Below are positions 24,825 to 31,974 of a stretch of DNA of 31,974 nucleotides, piece after piece. The notes beneath the pieces are model-generated. The model worked only from the letters and a program-made list of their open reading frames with translations, was not told where the DNA came from and did no database searches. The stretch comes from JBFJKD01 sp038106145 (GTDB lineage: Bacteria > Pseudomonadota > Gammaproteobacteria > Pseudomonadales > Porticoccaceae), in NCBI GenBank assembly GCA_038106145.1, contig JAYODD010000020.1:1-31974 (forward strand). The letters are read 5' to 3'. Every line of letters begins with the position of its first letter. Position 1 is the stretch's first letter. A program made the position numbers and the translations under genes.

Positions 24825-26455
24825 TCAGTTTTTGCTGACGATAATTTCCTGATCGGCGAAATTCATGGGTACCAGAATGGTGTCCTTCGCCACGGGGGAG
24901 GGATCTGGGTAGTCGAGGGTGAAGTGCAGGCCGCGGCTCTCCTTGCGCAGCAGGGCGGAGCGAATCATCAGATCGGCAACCACCGCCAGATTGCGCAACT
25001 CCAGCAGATCGGCGCTAATCTTGTAATTACTGTAGTATTCCTGAATTTCCCGTTTGAGCATATCGATACGATGCGCGGCGCGCTCGAGGCGTTTGCGCGT
25101 GCGGACGATGCCGACGTAGTCCCACATAAAACGCCGCAATTCGTCCCAGTTGTGGGAAATCACCACGTCCTCGTCGGAGTGGGTGACGCGGGTGGCGTCC
25201 CATTCCTTGACGTAATTGGGCCTTTCGATCTGCGCGATGCGGGCGTTGATACTCGCCGCAGCGGAACGGGCGAACACCACGCACTCCAGCAGTGAATTGC
25301 TGGCCATGCGGTTGGCGCCATGCAGGCCGGTAAACGTGCATTCGCCGGCTGCGTAGAGATTTTCCAGATCCGTGTGGCCCTGCATATCCACCACAATGCC
25401 GCCGCAGGTGTAATGGGCCGCCGGCACCACGGGGATGGGCTCGTTGCAAATATCAATGCCATATTGCAGGCACTGCGCGCGNNNNNNNNNNGGAAATGGC
25501 TCTCGATAAAGTCGGCGGATTTATGACTGATGTCGAGAAACACGCAATCGTTGCCGAGGCGTTTCATTTCGTGGTCGATGGCGCGTGCGACAATATCCCG
25601 GGGAGCGAGTTCGGCATCGGGATGGAAGCGGGGCATAAAGCGCTCGCCGTCGGCGAGGCGCAACAGCGCACCCTCACCGCGCAGGGCCTCGCTGACCAGC
25701 AACGTTTTGGCCCGGGGGTGAAACAGGCAGGTGGGGTGAAACTGGTTGAACTCCATATTGGCAACCCGACAACCCCGTCGCCACGCTACCGCGATGCCGT
25801 CGCCGCTGGCGCCGTCGGGATTGCTGGTGTACAGATAGGCTTTACTCGCACCCCCGGTCGCAAGGGCGACGATTTTGGCCTGAAACAGACAGACTTCATC
25901 GCGGGCCCGATCCAGCACGTAGGCGCCATTGCAGCGTAATTTACGAGAACTGGCGTCCGCCTGGGTGGTAAGGTCGACGATAACGTGCTCGGTGAACACC
26001 TGAATGTTGGCGTGCTCGAGTACCCGTTCGGCGAGGGTGCCGGAAACGGCTTTACCGGTTGCGTCCGCAGTGTGCAGAATACGCCGGTGGTTGTGACCAC
26101 CCTCTTGGGTGAGATGATATTCACCACTCGCCGCGTCGCGACTGAAGGAAACGCCCTGTGCAATAAGCCAGCGAATAGCGTCGGGGCCCTGGGAGACAAC
26201 GAAACGCACCACGTCCTCGTGGCATAGCCCGGCACCTGCGCGCAGGGTGTCCTGGGCGTGGGCTTCGATACTGTCGGCCGGGTCGAGGACAGCGGCGATG
26301 CCGCCCTGGGCGAACCAGGTTGAACCGGTGCGCAGTTGGTCCTTGCTGATCAGGGCAACGCTGTAGTTGTCAGCCAGGTGCAACGCGAGCGTCATGCCAG
26401 CCGCACCGCTGCCAACGATGAGCACATCGTGGTAATAAGTTTTGTTGCTTTGCAC
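24825..26455 (-). CDS. nadB: L-aspartate oxidase (contains a 10-N assembly gap)
   Basis: This flavoenzyme oxidises aspartate to iminoaspartate, the first step of de novo NAD synthesis. The N-terminal FAD motif is GSGAAG (15-20). TGSTWFAQGGIAA, HNHRRILHTAD and NQFHPTCL follow, then after the gap AAHYTCGGIVVD and GLHGANRMASNSLLE. It is close to full length (about 540 residues). The N-run at 25482-25491 shifts the frame by one: flanking sequence needs a gap of 8 or 11 bases, not 10. Alignment to the E. coli HFPMIYEKLLGLGID segment suggests 8. The gene is intact in reality; the apparent break is an assembly artefact. It is divergent from rpoE, as in E. coli and Pseudomonas. Confidence 0.94.
25482..25491. 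other. Assembly gap (10 N) inside nadB
   Basis: Ten undetermined bases. The frame before and after it differs by one, so the placeholder length is not the real one; a length of 2 modulo 3 restores a single NadB frame. Confidence 0.95.
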
Positions 26456-26536
26456 CAGGCGAGTCCCTTAACTCCGGGTCGGGCATGATAGTATAGGCGT
26501 CGATAAAAACCTACATGGCGTCGCCCGAGTGATCGC

Positions 26537-26563
26537 GAACCAAACGGCGCCTTGATTGTCTAG
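26537..26563 (+). promoter_or_regulatory. Sigma-E/AlgU-like promoter of rpoE
   Basis: GAACCA (26537-26542) and TCTAG (26559-26563) with a 16-base spacer resemble the sigma-E/AlgU consensus GAACTT-N16-TCTGA (4 of 6 and 4 of 5 positions). It lies 56 bases before the rpoE start and would give the expected autoregulation. Confidence 0.5.
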
Positions 26564-26618
26564 TCTCACTTGTTTGGCGATCGCCGCGTGCGCACACAAC
26601 AAGGATAAGGGGAAGTAA

Positions 26619-27212
26619 ATGAGTGCCGACAAACCCCAGGATTCGGACAATGAGTTAGTCGTTCGCGTCCAGAAGGGCGACAAGCGAGCGTTTGATTTAC
26701 TGGTATTGAAATATCAGTACAAGGTGCAGGCCATCGTGGGCCGTTTTGTACGCGATCGGGATGAGGTCGCCGATGTGGTGCAGGAAGCATTTATCAAGGC
26801 CTATCGCGCCATCCATAATTTCCGCGGCGACAGTCAGTTTTATACCTGGATGTACCGCATTGCCGTCAACACCGCGAAGAATTATCTGGGTTCCCGCAAC
26901 CGGCGGCCGCCGAGTAACGACGTCGATGTGGACGACGCCGAGTTTTATGCGGGAGGCGACTCCCTGCGGGATGTAGATTCTCCCGAGAACCTGCTGGCGC
27001 GGGATCAGCTGGAGCGGGTGGTGGACGACGCCATCAAGAATTTGCCGGAGGACCTGCGCACGGCAGTTACCCTGCGGGAATTTGATGGGCTGAGTTACGA
27101 GGATATCGCGGCAGTTATGGACTGCCCGGTGGGCACGGTGCGTTCGCGCATTTTTCGCGCGCGGGAAGCTATTGAAATACAAATAAAATCCCTGCAGGAT
27201 GGTTTACTGTAA
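26619..27212 (+). CDS. rpoE: ECF sigma factor RpoE (AlgU/AlgT)
   Basis: This is a 197-residue group 4 sigma factor that directs transcription of envelope-stress genes. Region 2 (about 20-90) contains DEVADVVQEAFIKAYRAI and FYTWMYRIAVNTAKNYL, which form the -10 recognition helix. Region 4 (about 135-188) contains LPEDLRTAVTLREFDGLSYEDIA and a helix-turn-helix with GTVRSRIFRARE. It is nearly collinear with E. coli RpoE and Pseudomonas AlgU. AAGGGG lies about 10 bases before the ATG. It is the first gene of the rpoE-rseABC-mucD group, and RseA encoded next should hold it at the membrane. Confidence 0.97.
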   Translation: MSADKPQDSDNELVVRVQKGDKRAFDLLVLKYQYKVQAIVGRFVRDRDEVADVVQEAFIKAYRAIHNFRGDSQFYTWMYRIAVNTAKNYLGSRNRRPPSNDVDVDDAEFYAGGDSLRDVDSPENLLARDQLERVVDDAIKNLPEDLRTAVTLREFDGLSYEDIAAVMDCPVGTVRSRIFRAREAIEIQIKSLQDGLL

Positions 27213-27218
27213 TTTGTT

Positions 27219-27245
27219 GAACCTTTTTGCAAAAGGTCGGTCTGA
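27219..27245 (+). promoter_or_regulatory. Sigma-E-type promoter between rpoE and rseA
   Basis: GAACCT (27219-27224) and TCTGA (27241-27245), spaced 16 bases, match the sigma-E consensus with one mismatch. It is a better match than the rpoE promoter and begins seven bases after the rpoE stop. Its spacer contains a perfect inverted repeat ACCTTTT-TGC-AAAAGGT (27221-27237). Predicted start near 27252, leaving a leader of about 140 bases to rseA. Confidence 0.55.
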
Positions 27246-27284
27246 TCAGCTGTGCGCGCGACTGCCAGGCCGGGCACGTTGACA

Positions 27285-27300
27285 AAAAGTTATCCACAGG
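27285..27300 (+). promoter_or_regulatory. DnaA box in the rpoE-rseA gap
   Basis: TTATCCACA (27290-27298) is a perfect consensus DnaA box within AAAAGTTATCCACAGG. The same 16 bases recur at 27613-27628. Confidence 0.5.
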
Positions 27301-27392
27301 GCCTGTGCCGAACGCGCGTCCAACAGAGTGTGTTATAACGTGCCACCTTTGACGACACCGCTATTGAGCATGACTAAAAAGGTAAAAACTCC

Positions 27393-28061
27393 ATGAGCCA
27401 GCCCGATAACAATGTCCGTGAGTCCTTATCCGCATTAATGGATGGAGAAGCAAACGAACTGGAGGCCCGCCGCGTTTTACAGACTCTGCCTGCCGACGCA
27501 CAGTTACGCGATTCATGGCATCGCTACCATTTGGCTGCGCAGGCGATGCGCCGCGAGCTGCCGGTGCAATTGGTGGATTTTTCCAGCCAGATTAGCGCGG
27601 CGATAGAGGCTGAAAAGTTATCCACAGGCACGTTCAATACGGTTAAAAAATATTTTTCGCCGATAGGGCGGGCCGCCATTGCGGCCTCCGTTGCGGTGGT
27701 CGCGATTGTGGCCAGCCAACATTTCTATTTTAACGCCGCAACTAATGATCTGGGGAACAGCGCGCTGGCCGCAGCGAAACCTGGTGCCAGTGGTGAGTAC
27801 CGCGCCGAATACCAGGTGCCAGCCGGATTTCAGGCGCCCATTGTCAGCGCGCGCAATGTCAGCACCGGGGCTGTTGCCAGCACGCATGAACCACGGGCTT
27901 TGTTAGTCTTAAATCAGCCGCGCCCCGACGCATTGACGGAGCGACAAATAGAGCACTATCTCAACCAGATGATGCAGGCTCATACGGAGCAGGCGTCACT
28001 CAACTCTAGCCAGGGCATGCTGCCTTTTGCGCGTCTGCCGCAACAGCAGGATGGCCGCTAA
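27393..28061 (+). CDS. rseA: Anti-sigma-E factor RseA (MucA)
   Basis: This 222-residue protein is the inner-membrane anti-sigma factor that sequesters RpoE. The N-terminal cytoplasmic domain (about 8-60) has the sigma-binding signature ESLSALMDGEANELEARRVL and WHRYHLAAQAMR. A single membrane helix lies at about 90-108 (IGRAAIAASVAVVAIVAS). The periplasmic part carries the RseB-binding region and ends in a glutamine-rich tail. Cleavage by a DegS/AlgW-type protease and RseP would release RpoE. The start at 27393 has AAGG about 10 bases upstream. The gap of 180 bases to rpoE is longer than usual and contains its own sigma-E-like promoter. A DnaA box lies inside the coding region at 27618-27626. 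Confidence 0.94.
   Translation: MSQPDNNVRESLSALMDGEANELEARRVLQTLPADAQLRDSWHRYHLAAQAMRRELPVQLVDFSSQISAAIEAEKLSTGTFNTVKKYFSPIGRAAIAASVAVVAIVASQHFYFNAATNDLGNSALAAAKPGASGEYRAEYQVPAGFQAPIVSARNVSTGAVASTHEPRALLVLNQPRPDALTERQIEHYLNQMMQAHTEQASLNSSQGMLPFARLPQQQDGR
27613..27628 (+). promoter_or_regulatory. Second DnaA box, inside rseA
   Basis: TTATCCACA (27618-27626) in an identical 16-base context to the site at 27285-27300, same orientation, 328 bases away. It encodes Lys-Leu-Ser-Thr-Gly of RseA. Confidence 0.4.
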
Positions 28062-28101
28062 CGGCCATATATTGAACCCGATTCGAGGAGAGCCTTTGCG
28101 C

Positions 28102-29079
28102 ATGGGGCGATGGTTTGCTGTGGCTGCGGTTCTGTCTGGCGTGGTTGCGGGGTCGGCCTGGGCGGTTGGCGACAAAAACTCCGTTGAGGGTTTGCTGGCA
28201 CAAATGGCGGAGGCGGGCCGTACGCTCAATTATCGCGGAACGTTTACCTACGAATATGGCGGTGCTCTGAAGGCCATTAGAATAGTCCACGGCGTCAGGA
28301 ACGGGCGGGAGTTTGAGCGCCTGGTCCATCTCAATGGAGCTCCTCGCGAAATTATTCGGCAGGGCAATGCGGTTGAGTGCCGACGCATCGGCGACCTGTT
28401 ATTGCGCGGTGAGGCGGCGGGCGTTAAGGGCTGGGCTCATCAACCCCTCGCGGGTTACTACAACTTGTTTCACCGTGGTGAAGATCGCATCGCGAATCGC
28501 CAGATAACGGTAATTCACCTGGTGCCGAGGGACGAGTATCGCTACGGTTATATTGTTGGGCTGGACGCACAAACCGGGTTGTTGATGCAGCTCATTCTGG
28601 TGGCAAACGGGGACAGGGCGTTAGAACGTTTTCAATTTACAGACATTGAGATCGGGGCGTCGATTAGCGCAGCGGAGTTGTCTGCCGATCAGTCGAGCCG
28701 GTCTGTCGCGGAATTGGACGGCACGCCCTGTAGTACCAGTGCAACGGATGCCGTCGCTAATGTAGCGTCAGGTGTGGCCTGGCGCGGCGACTGGATTCCT
28801 CCCGGGTTTGTGCGGGCGGGGATGGCTGCTGGCGACACGACGCCATCGGCATTGTATACCGATGGCCTGGCGGCTTTCTCAATTTTTGTGGATGCGCAGC
28901 CACCCGTGGGTGTGCCAGTGGTACAGGCACAGCGCGGCGCCACCGTGGCGCACATGTCTCGGGTCAGCTTTGCCGGCCAGCCCTATAATATTTGTGTGGT
29001 TGGGGAAATTCCCAAGCATACTGCCCAGCGGATTGCCGAGTCCGTACAGTTGGGGCCGTCAGGCGTCGGCAATGATTGA
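28102..29079 (+). CDS. rseB: Periplasmic sigma-E regulatory protein RseB (MucB)
   Basis: This 325-residue periplasmic protein binds RseA and blocks its cleavage until envelope damage is sensed. A Sec signal peptide (about residues 1-21, ending AWA) is followed by a LolA-like lipid-binding domain (LLAQMAEAGRTLNYRGTFTY onward). The smaller C-terminal RseA-binding domain begins near residue 215 (WRGDWIPPGFVRA). The start at 28102 is 11 bases after GAGGAGA; a TTG two codons earlier (28096) is also possible. Longer in-frame extensions run into rseA and are rejected. It sits 40 bases after rseA in the operon. Confidence 0.93.
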   Translation: MGRWFAVAAVLSGVVAGSAWAVGDKNSVEGLLAQMAEAGRTLNYRGTFTYEYGGALKAIRIVHGVRNGREFERLVHLNGAPREIIRQGNAVECRRIGDLLLRGEAAGVKGWAHQPLAGYYNLFHRGEDRIANRQITVIHLVPRDEYRYGYIVGLDAQTGLLMQLILVANGDRALERFQFTDIEIGASISAAELSADQSSRSVAELDGTPCSTSATDAVANVASGVAWRGDWIPPGFVRAGMAAGDTTPSALYTDGLAAFSIFVDAQPPVGVPVVQAQRGATVAHMSRVSFAGQPYNICVVGEIPKHTAQRIAESVQLGPSGVGND

Positions 29080-29530
29080 AGAAACGGGAACGATCGTGGC
29101 ATGCGGGGTCGACCATATCTGGGTAGAAACCGTACAGTCCTCGGCCTGCGCGACCTGTGCCGGTGAAAGGGGTTGTGGGCAGCGTGTGCTGAGTAAATTA
29201 ACCGGCAAAACAACACTAATCCGCGTGCTTATGGACCGGCATGCTGATTGTTCGCTGCGCGTGGGCGATGTCGTCAGTATCGGCATACCGGAAAACGTGG
29301 TGGTAGGAGGATCGTTGTTGGTGTATGCCGCGCCACTGGCAGGCTTGCTGGGCGGCGCCTGGTTTGGCCAAAGTTGGTTTGCCGACGACGTCTGGGTGGC
29401 GTCGATGGCCGCTGCGGGGTTATTCGCTGCTGGCGTGGCGGTGCGCTTGTTGGCCTGGCTGCTGCGTAATCGGAGCGCTATACAACCCGTTCTCCTGTCA
29501 GGGCAGGGTGCGGCGCGCACCACGGCGTGA
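29072..29530 (+). CDS. rseC: SoxR-reducing/sigma-E regulatory protein RseC (MucC)
   Basis: This 152-residue membrane protein of the RseC/MucC family has an N-terminal cytoplasmic domain with the family cysteine pattern (Cys11, Cys26, Cys29, Cys35 in ACATCAGERGCG). Two membrane helices follow at about 80-97 and 103-125. RseC helps reset SoxR or modulates sigma-E in other bacteria. The start at 29072 overlaps the end of rseB by eight bases, so translation is coupled. The longer in-frame extension is an rseB shadow. Like the family, it lacks a signal peptide. Confidence 0.9.
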   Translation: MIEETGTIVACGVDHIWVETVQSSACATCAGERGCGQRVLSKLTGKTTLIRVLMDRHADCSLRVGDVVSIGIPENVVVGGSLLVYAAPLAGLLGGAWFGQSWFADDVWVASMAAAGLFAAGVAVRLLAWLLRNRSAIQPVLLSGQGAARTTA

Positions 29531-29651
29531 CACGGAAATAATCGACAAATATCGCGGCGTTGGGGCTTGATATTTATGTGTTGCGTAACTATTTATTCAC
29601 CAGCGATGCCAAAATTTTGTATGCGAGGCTGTTGTCAGGAGGCCTGGAAAG

Positions 29652-30998
29652 ATGATGAGACAATGTAGTACGGCTCTTGTGCTGGGGTTTTTTTGGGTGG
29701 CGTCGGTTGCTGCCGAGCTACCGAATTTCACGCAACTGATCGAGAAAAACTCACCGGCCGTGGTAAAAATAAATACCGTGGAGAGGACGTCGCTACGCCG
29801 CGGGCAACAACTACCCCCGGATATGCCGGATATTTTTCCCGATTTTTTCGAACAGCGACGGATGCCTGAACGCAAGGCATATTCGATGGGCTCCGGGTTT
29901 ATAATTTCCCGGGACGGCTATATTTTAACCAATAACCATGTGATAGACGGGGCCAGCGAGATTAACGTGCGGTTGATTGACCGCCGCGAATTTCCCGGCA
30001 AGGTAGTGGGCGTCGATCCGCGCTCGGATCTGGCGTTGATAAAAATTGACGCGCAGGAGTTGCCTACGGTCAAACTGGCGGCAGCCGATACCTTGAAAGT
30101 TGGCGAGTGGGTGGTGGCGATCGGCTCGCCCTTTGGCCTGGATTACTCGGCGAGCGTGGGTATCGTTAGCGCTATCGGCAGGAGTATTCCCACCGAGCGG
30201 GGTGAGGATTATGTTCCTTTTATTCAAAGCGATGTGGCGATCAATCCTGGCAATTCCGGTGGTCCGCTGTTTAATCTTGCGGGCGAGGTAGTTGGCATCA
30301 ATTCGCAGATCTATACGCGCTCGGGTGGCTCCATCGGATTGTCGTTTGCAATCCCCTCCAGNNNNNNNNNNACCAAGGGTCGGGTGGATCGCGGCTGGTT
30401 GGGCGTTTACATTCAGGATGTAGATCGGGATCTGGCAAAATCTTTGGGTTTGAGCAAGCCCCAGGGTGCGCTGATCGCCCAGGTTGAAAAGGACGGACCG
30501 GCGGAGAAGGCGGGAATCAAAGCGGGCGACGTGGTGATTGAGTTTAACAATCAGCCGATCGAAGATGCCAGTGACCTACCCCACACCGTGGGGCTGATGT
30601 CGCCCGGCAGCAAGGCAACCGCGGTGTTGATGCGCAAGGGGCGCAAACGCGAGGTGGCGGTGCAGGTGGGCAAACGGCCAGGAGAGGACGAACCGCCAAC
30701 TTTTGCCGCGAGCGCCGCTGGCGACCGCATCGGACTGGAAGTCGAGCCGGTAGAAGATAATTTGCGCCAGAACTGGAATATAACCGGGGGCGTGGCCATC
30801 AGACAGGTCTATCCCGACTCCCCCGCAGAGATCGCCGGCCTGCAACCCGGTGATATCATAGTGCAGCTCGGTTACAAGGTAATCTCTGACATGAACGATT
30901 ACCATCAGGTACTGGCTGAGCTACCCAATAATACGCCGGTGGCGATGCGCTTTTTCCGGCGGGGCAGATCAATCTTCCGTACCATCGAAATAGACTGA
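29652..30998 (+). CDS. mucD: Do-family periplasmic serine protease/chaperone (MucD, DegP-like), with a 10-N gap
   Basis: This is a secreted HtrA protease that degrades misfolded envelope proteins. A signal peptide (about 1-21, ending VAA) is followed by the trypsin-like domain with the catalytic triad His96 (TNNHVID), Asp126 (RSDLALI) and Ser202 (PGNSGGPLF). Two PDZ domains follow (about 255-345 and 355-445). The N-run at 30362-30371 lies between FAIPS and KGRVDRGWLGV; comparison with relatives indicates that about 30 bases are really missing there. The 10-N placeholder happens to keep frame. AGGAGG lies about 8 bases before the ATG. It is in MucD's usual place after rseC, 121 bases on. Confidence 0.93.
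   Translation: MMRQCSTALVLGFFWVASVAAELPNFTQLIEKNSPAVVKINTVERTSLRRGQQLPPDMPDIFPDFFEQRRMPERKAYSMGSGFIISRDGYILTNNHVIDGASEINVRLIDRREFPGKVVGVDPRSDLALIKIDAQELPTVKLAAADTLKVGEWVVAIGSPFGLDYSASVGIVSAIGRSIPTERGEDYVPFIQSDVAINPGNSGGPLFNLAGEVVGINSQIYTRSGGSIGLSFAIPSXXXXTKGRVDRGWLGVYIQDVDRDLAKSLGLSKPQGALIAQVEKDGPAEKAGIKAGDVVIEFNNQPIEDASDLPHTVGLMSPGSKATAVLMRKGRKREVAVQVGKRPGEDEPPTFAASAAGDRIGLEVEPVEDNLRQNWNITGGVAIRQVYPDSPAEIAGLQPGDIIVQLGYKVISDMNDYHQVLAELPNNTPVAMRFFRRGRSIFRTIEID
30362..30371. other. Assembly gap (10 N) inside mucD
   Basis: Ten undetermined bases between the protease domain and the first PDZ domain. Family comparison suggests about ten residues (roughly 31 or 34 bases) are missing, so the placeholder is too short though in frame. 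Confidence 0.9.
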
Positions 30999-31113
30999 GC
31001 GCAGGAAGCGGCGCGTCGCGCGTTTCGGTCGTTCGTAGCGCCTCGGGGGCAAATGCGCTAGACTTCGCGTCGTCGCGCATCCTGCCCCATTGTTACGGAA
31101 CGAAAGCATCAAC

Positions 31114-31974
31114 GTGCCCACCCTCAATCATATTCGAAATTTTTCGATCATCGCCCATATAGATCACGGAAAATCCACCATCGCCGACCGTTTTATTCAG
31201 TTTTGCGGCGGTCTTGAGGACCGGGAGATGGCGGCCCAGGTGCTCGACTCCATGGATATTGAGCGCGAGCGCGGCATCACCATCAAGGCGCAGAGCGTGT
31301 GTTTGCATTACACCGCCCTGGATGGCAACACCTATCAGCTGAATTTTATCGATACACCCGGCCATGTGGATTTTTCCTACGAGGTGTCCCGCTCGCTGGC
31401 GGCGTGCGAGGGCGCCCTGCTGGTAGTGGACGCGGCCCAGGGGGTGGAGGCCCAGTCCGTCGCCAACTGTTACACGGCGATCAATCTGGGCCTGGAGGTG
31501 ATTCCGGTGCTCAACAAGATCGATCTGCCCCAGGCGGAGCCGGAGCGGGTGGCGGCGGAGATCGAAGATATTATCGGCCTCGATGCCAGCGAGGCGGTAC
31601 GCTGCAGTGCAAAAACAGGTTTTGGCATTCAAGCCGTGCTGGAACAGCTGGTAGCGCGCATACCACCGCCACAGGGAGATGTTAACGGGTCTTTACAGGC
31701 GCTGATTATCGATTCCTGGTTTGACAATTATCTCGGTGTAGTATCGTTGGTCAGAGTGGTGCAGGGCACCCTGCGCTCCAAGGACAAAATTATTTCCAAG
31801 GTGATTGGCAAGACCTATACGGTTGATGCAGTTGGGATTTTCACCCCCAAGCGTAAGGAAACCGGGGTGTTACACGCCGGCGAGGTCGGGTTTCTGGTTG
31901 CCGGCATCAAGGACATTCATGGTGCGCCGGTGGGTGATACATTCACCCACGCCCGCACGCCCGAAGTGCCGGCC
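31114..31974 (+). CDS. lepA: Elongation factor 4 (LepA), N-terminal part (cut by window edge)
   Basis: This is a translational GTPase that binds the ribosome and helps back-translocation or ribosome biogenesis. The 287 visible codons cover the G domain and part of domain II. P-loop AHIDHGKST (14-22), switch I around ERERGITIKAQ, G3 DTPGH and G4 NKID are all intact. Family length is about 600 residues, so half lies outside the window. Translation starts with GTG at 31114, matching the usual LepA N-terminus; the ribosome-binding site is weak (GGAACG, about 11 bases away). It follows mucD by 115 bases, as in Pseudomonas, where lepB comes next. Confidence 0.95.
   Translation, partial: MPTLNHIRNFSIIAHIDHGKSTIADRFIQFCGGLEDREMAAQVLDSMDIERERGITIKAQSVCLHYTALDGNTYQLNFIDTPGHVDFSYEVSRSLAACEGALLVVDAAQGVEAQSVANCYTAINLGLEVIPVLNKIDLPQAEPERVAAEIEDIIGLDASEAVRCSAKTGFGIQAVLEQLVARIPPPQGDVNGSLQALIIDSWFDNYLGVVSLVRVVQGTLRSKDKIISKVIGKTYTVDAVGIFTPKRKETGVLHAGEVGFLVAGIKDIHGAPVGDTFTHARTPEVPA

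Noticed and set aside
25160..25481. nadB looking like a frameshifted pseudogene
   Set aside because: The frame changes only at the ten-N gap; both sides match NadB, so it is an assembly artefact.
27285..27628. DnaA boxes as part of a replication origin
   Set aside because: Only two boxes are present, with no AT-rich unwinding region and no dnaA, dnaN or gidA nearby.

Overview
The window looks like chromosomal DNA of a free-living, respiring gammaproteobacterium, probably marine and related to the Cellvibrionales/Pseudomonadales. The basis is gene content and order. An argD-argF / grxD / rnt-pyrC / argG neighbourhood, a ccoNOQP-ccoGHIS-sulfite exporter cluster, and nadB opposite rpoE(algU)-rseA(mucA)-rseB(mucB)-rseC(mucC)-mucD-lepA are all Pseudomonas-like arrangements. 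I see no tRNA, rRNA, insertion sequence, prophage or CRISPR array. Two runs of ten N (25482-25491 and 30362-30371) show that this is a scaffolded draft assembly. Both fall inside otherwise intact genes.

Layout. 1-1493 (minus) is the first half of nrdA, preceded by a 582-base gene-free stretch with a likely NrdR-controlled promoter. 2076-6060 is an accessory stretch: a short-chain dehydrogenase divergent from a Baeyer-Villiger-type flavin monooxygenase, a small unknown gene and a membrane fatty acid desaturase-like protein. 6340-12263 is biosynthetic: argD-argF (minus), grxD (plus), pyrC-rnt (minus, overlapping) and argG (plus). 12422-21223 is one long plus-strand unit for the high-affinity cbb3 oxidase: structural genes ccoN, ccoO, ccoQ, ccoP, then assembly genes ccoG, ccoH, ccoI, ccoS and a SafE/TauE-like membrane protein. 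An FNR/ANR-type site lies before ccoN. A second, perfect site lies before the next gene, a Yip1-like membrane protein.

22021-24824 holds gloA, a coupled ygfZ/PGPGW-like pair, and sdhE-ygfX. The last of these abuts nadB tail to tail. 26619-30998 is the envelope-stress regulon operon: sigma factor, anti-sigma factor, periplasmic sensor, RseC and a DegP/MucD protease. Sigma-E-like promoters precede rpoE and, unexpectedly strongly, rseA. lepA runs off the right edge.

How it fits together. The window joins aerobic/microaerobic respiration (cbb3, its copper and haem assembly factors, SdhE for succinate dehydrogenase), nucleotide and arginine synthesis (NrdA, PyrC, ArgD/F/G), NAD synthesis (NadB) and envelope quality control. 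Most genes are housekeeping. The less explained material is regulatory and intergenic: the FNR-Yip1 promoter, a tiny structured RNA candidate between argD and grxD, two identical DnaA boxes around the rpoE-rseA junction, the nrdA upstream block, and the BVMO/SDR divergent promoter with its repeats. I found no convincing new defence or mobile system.
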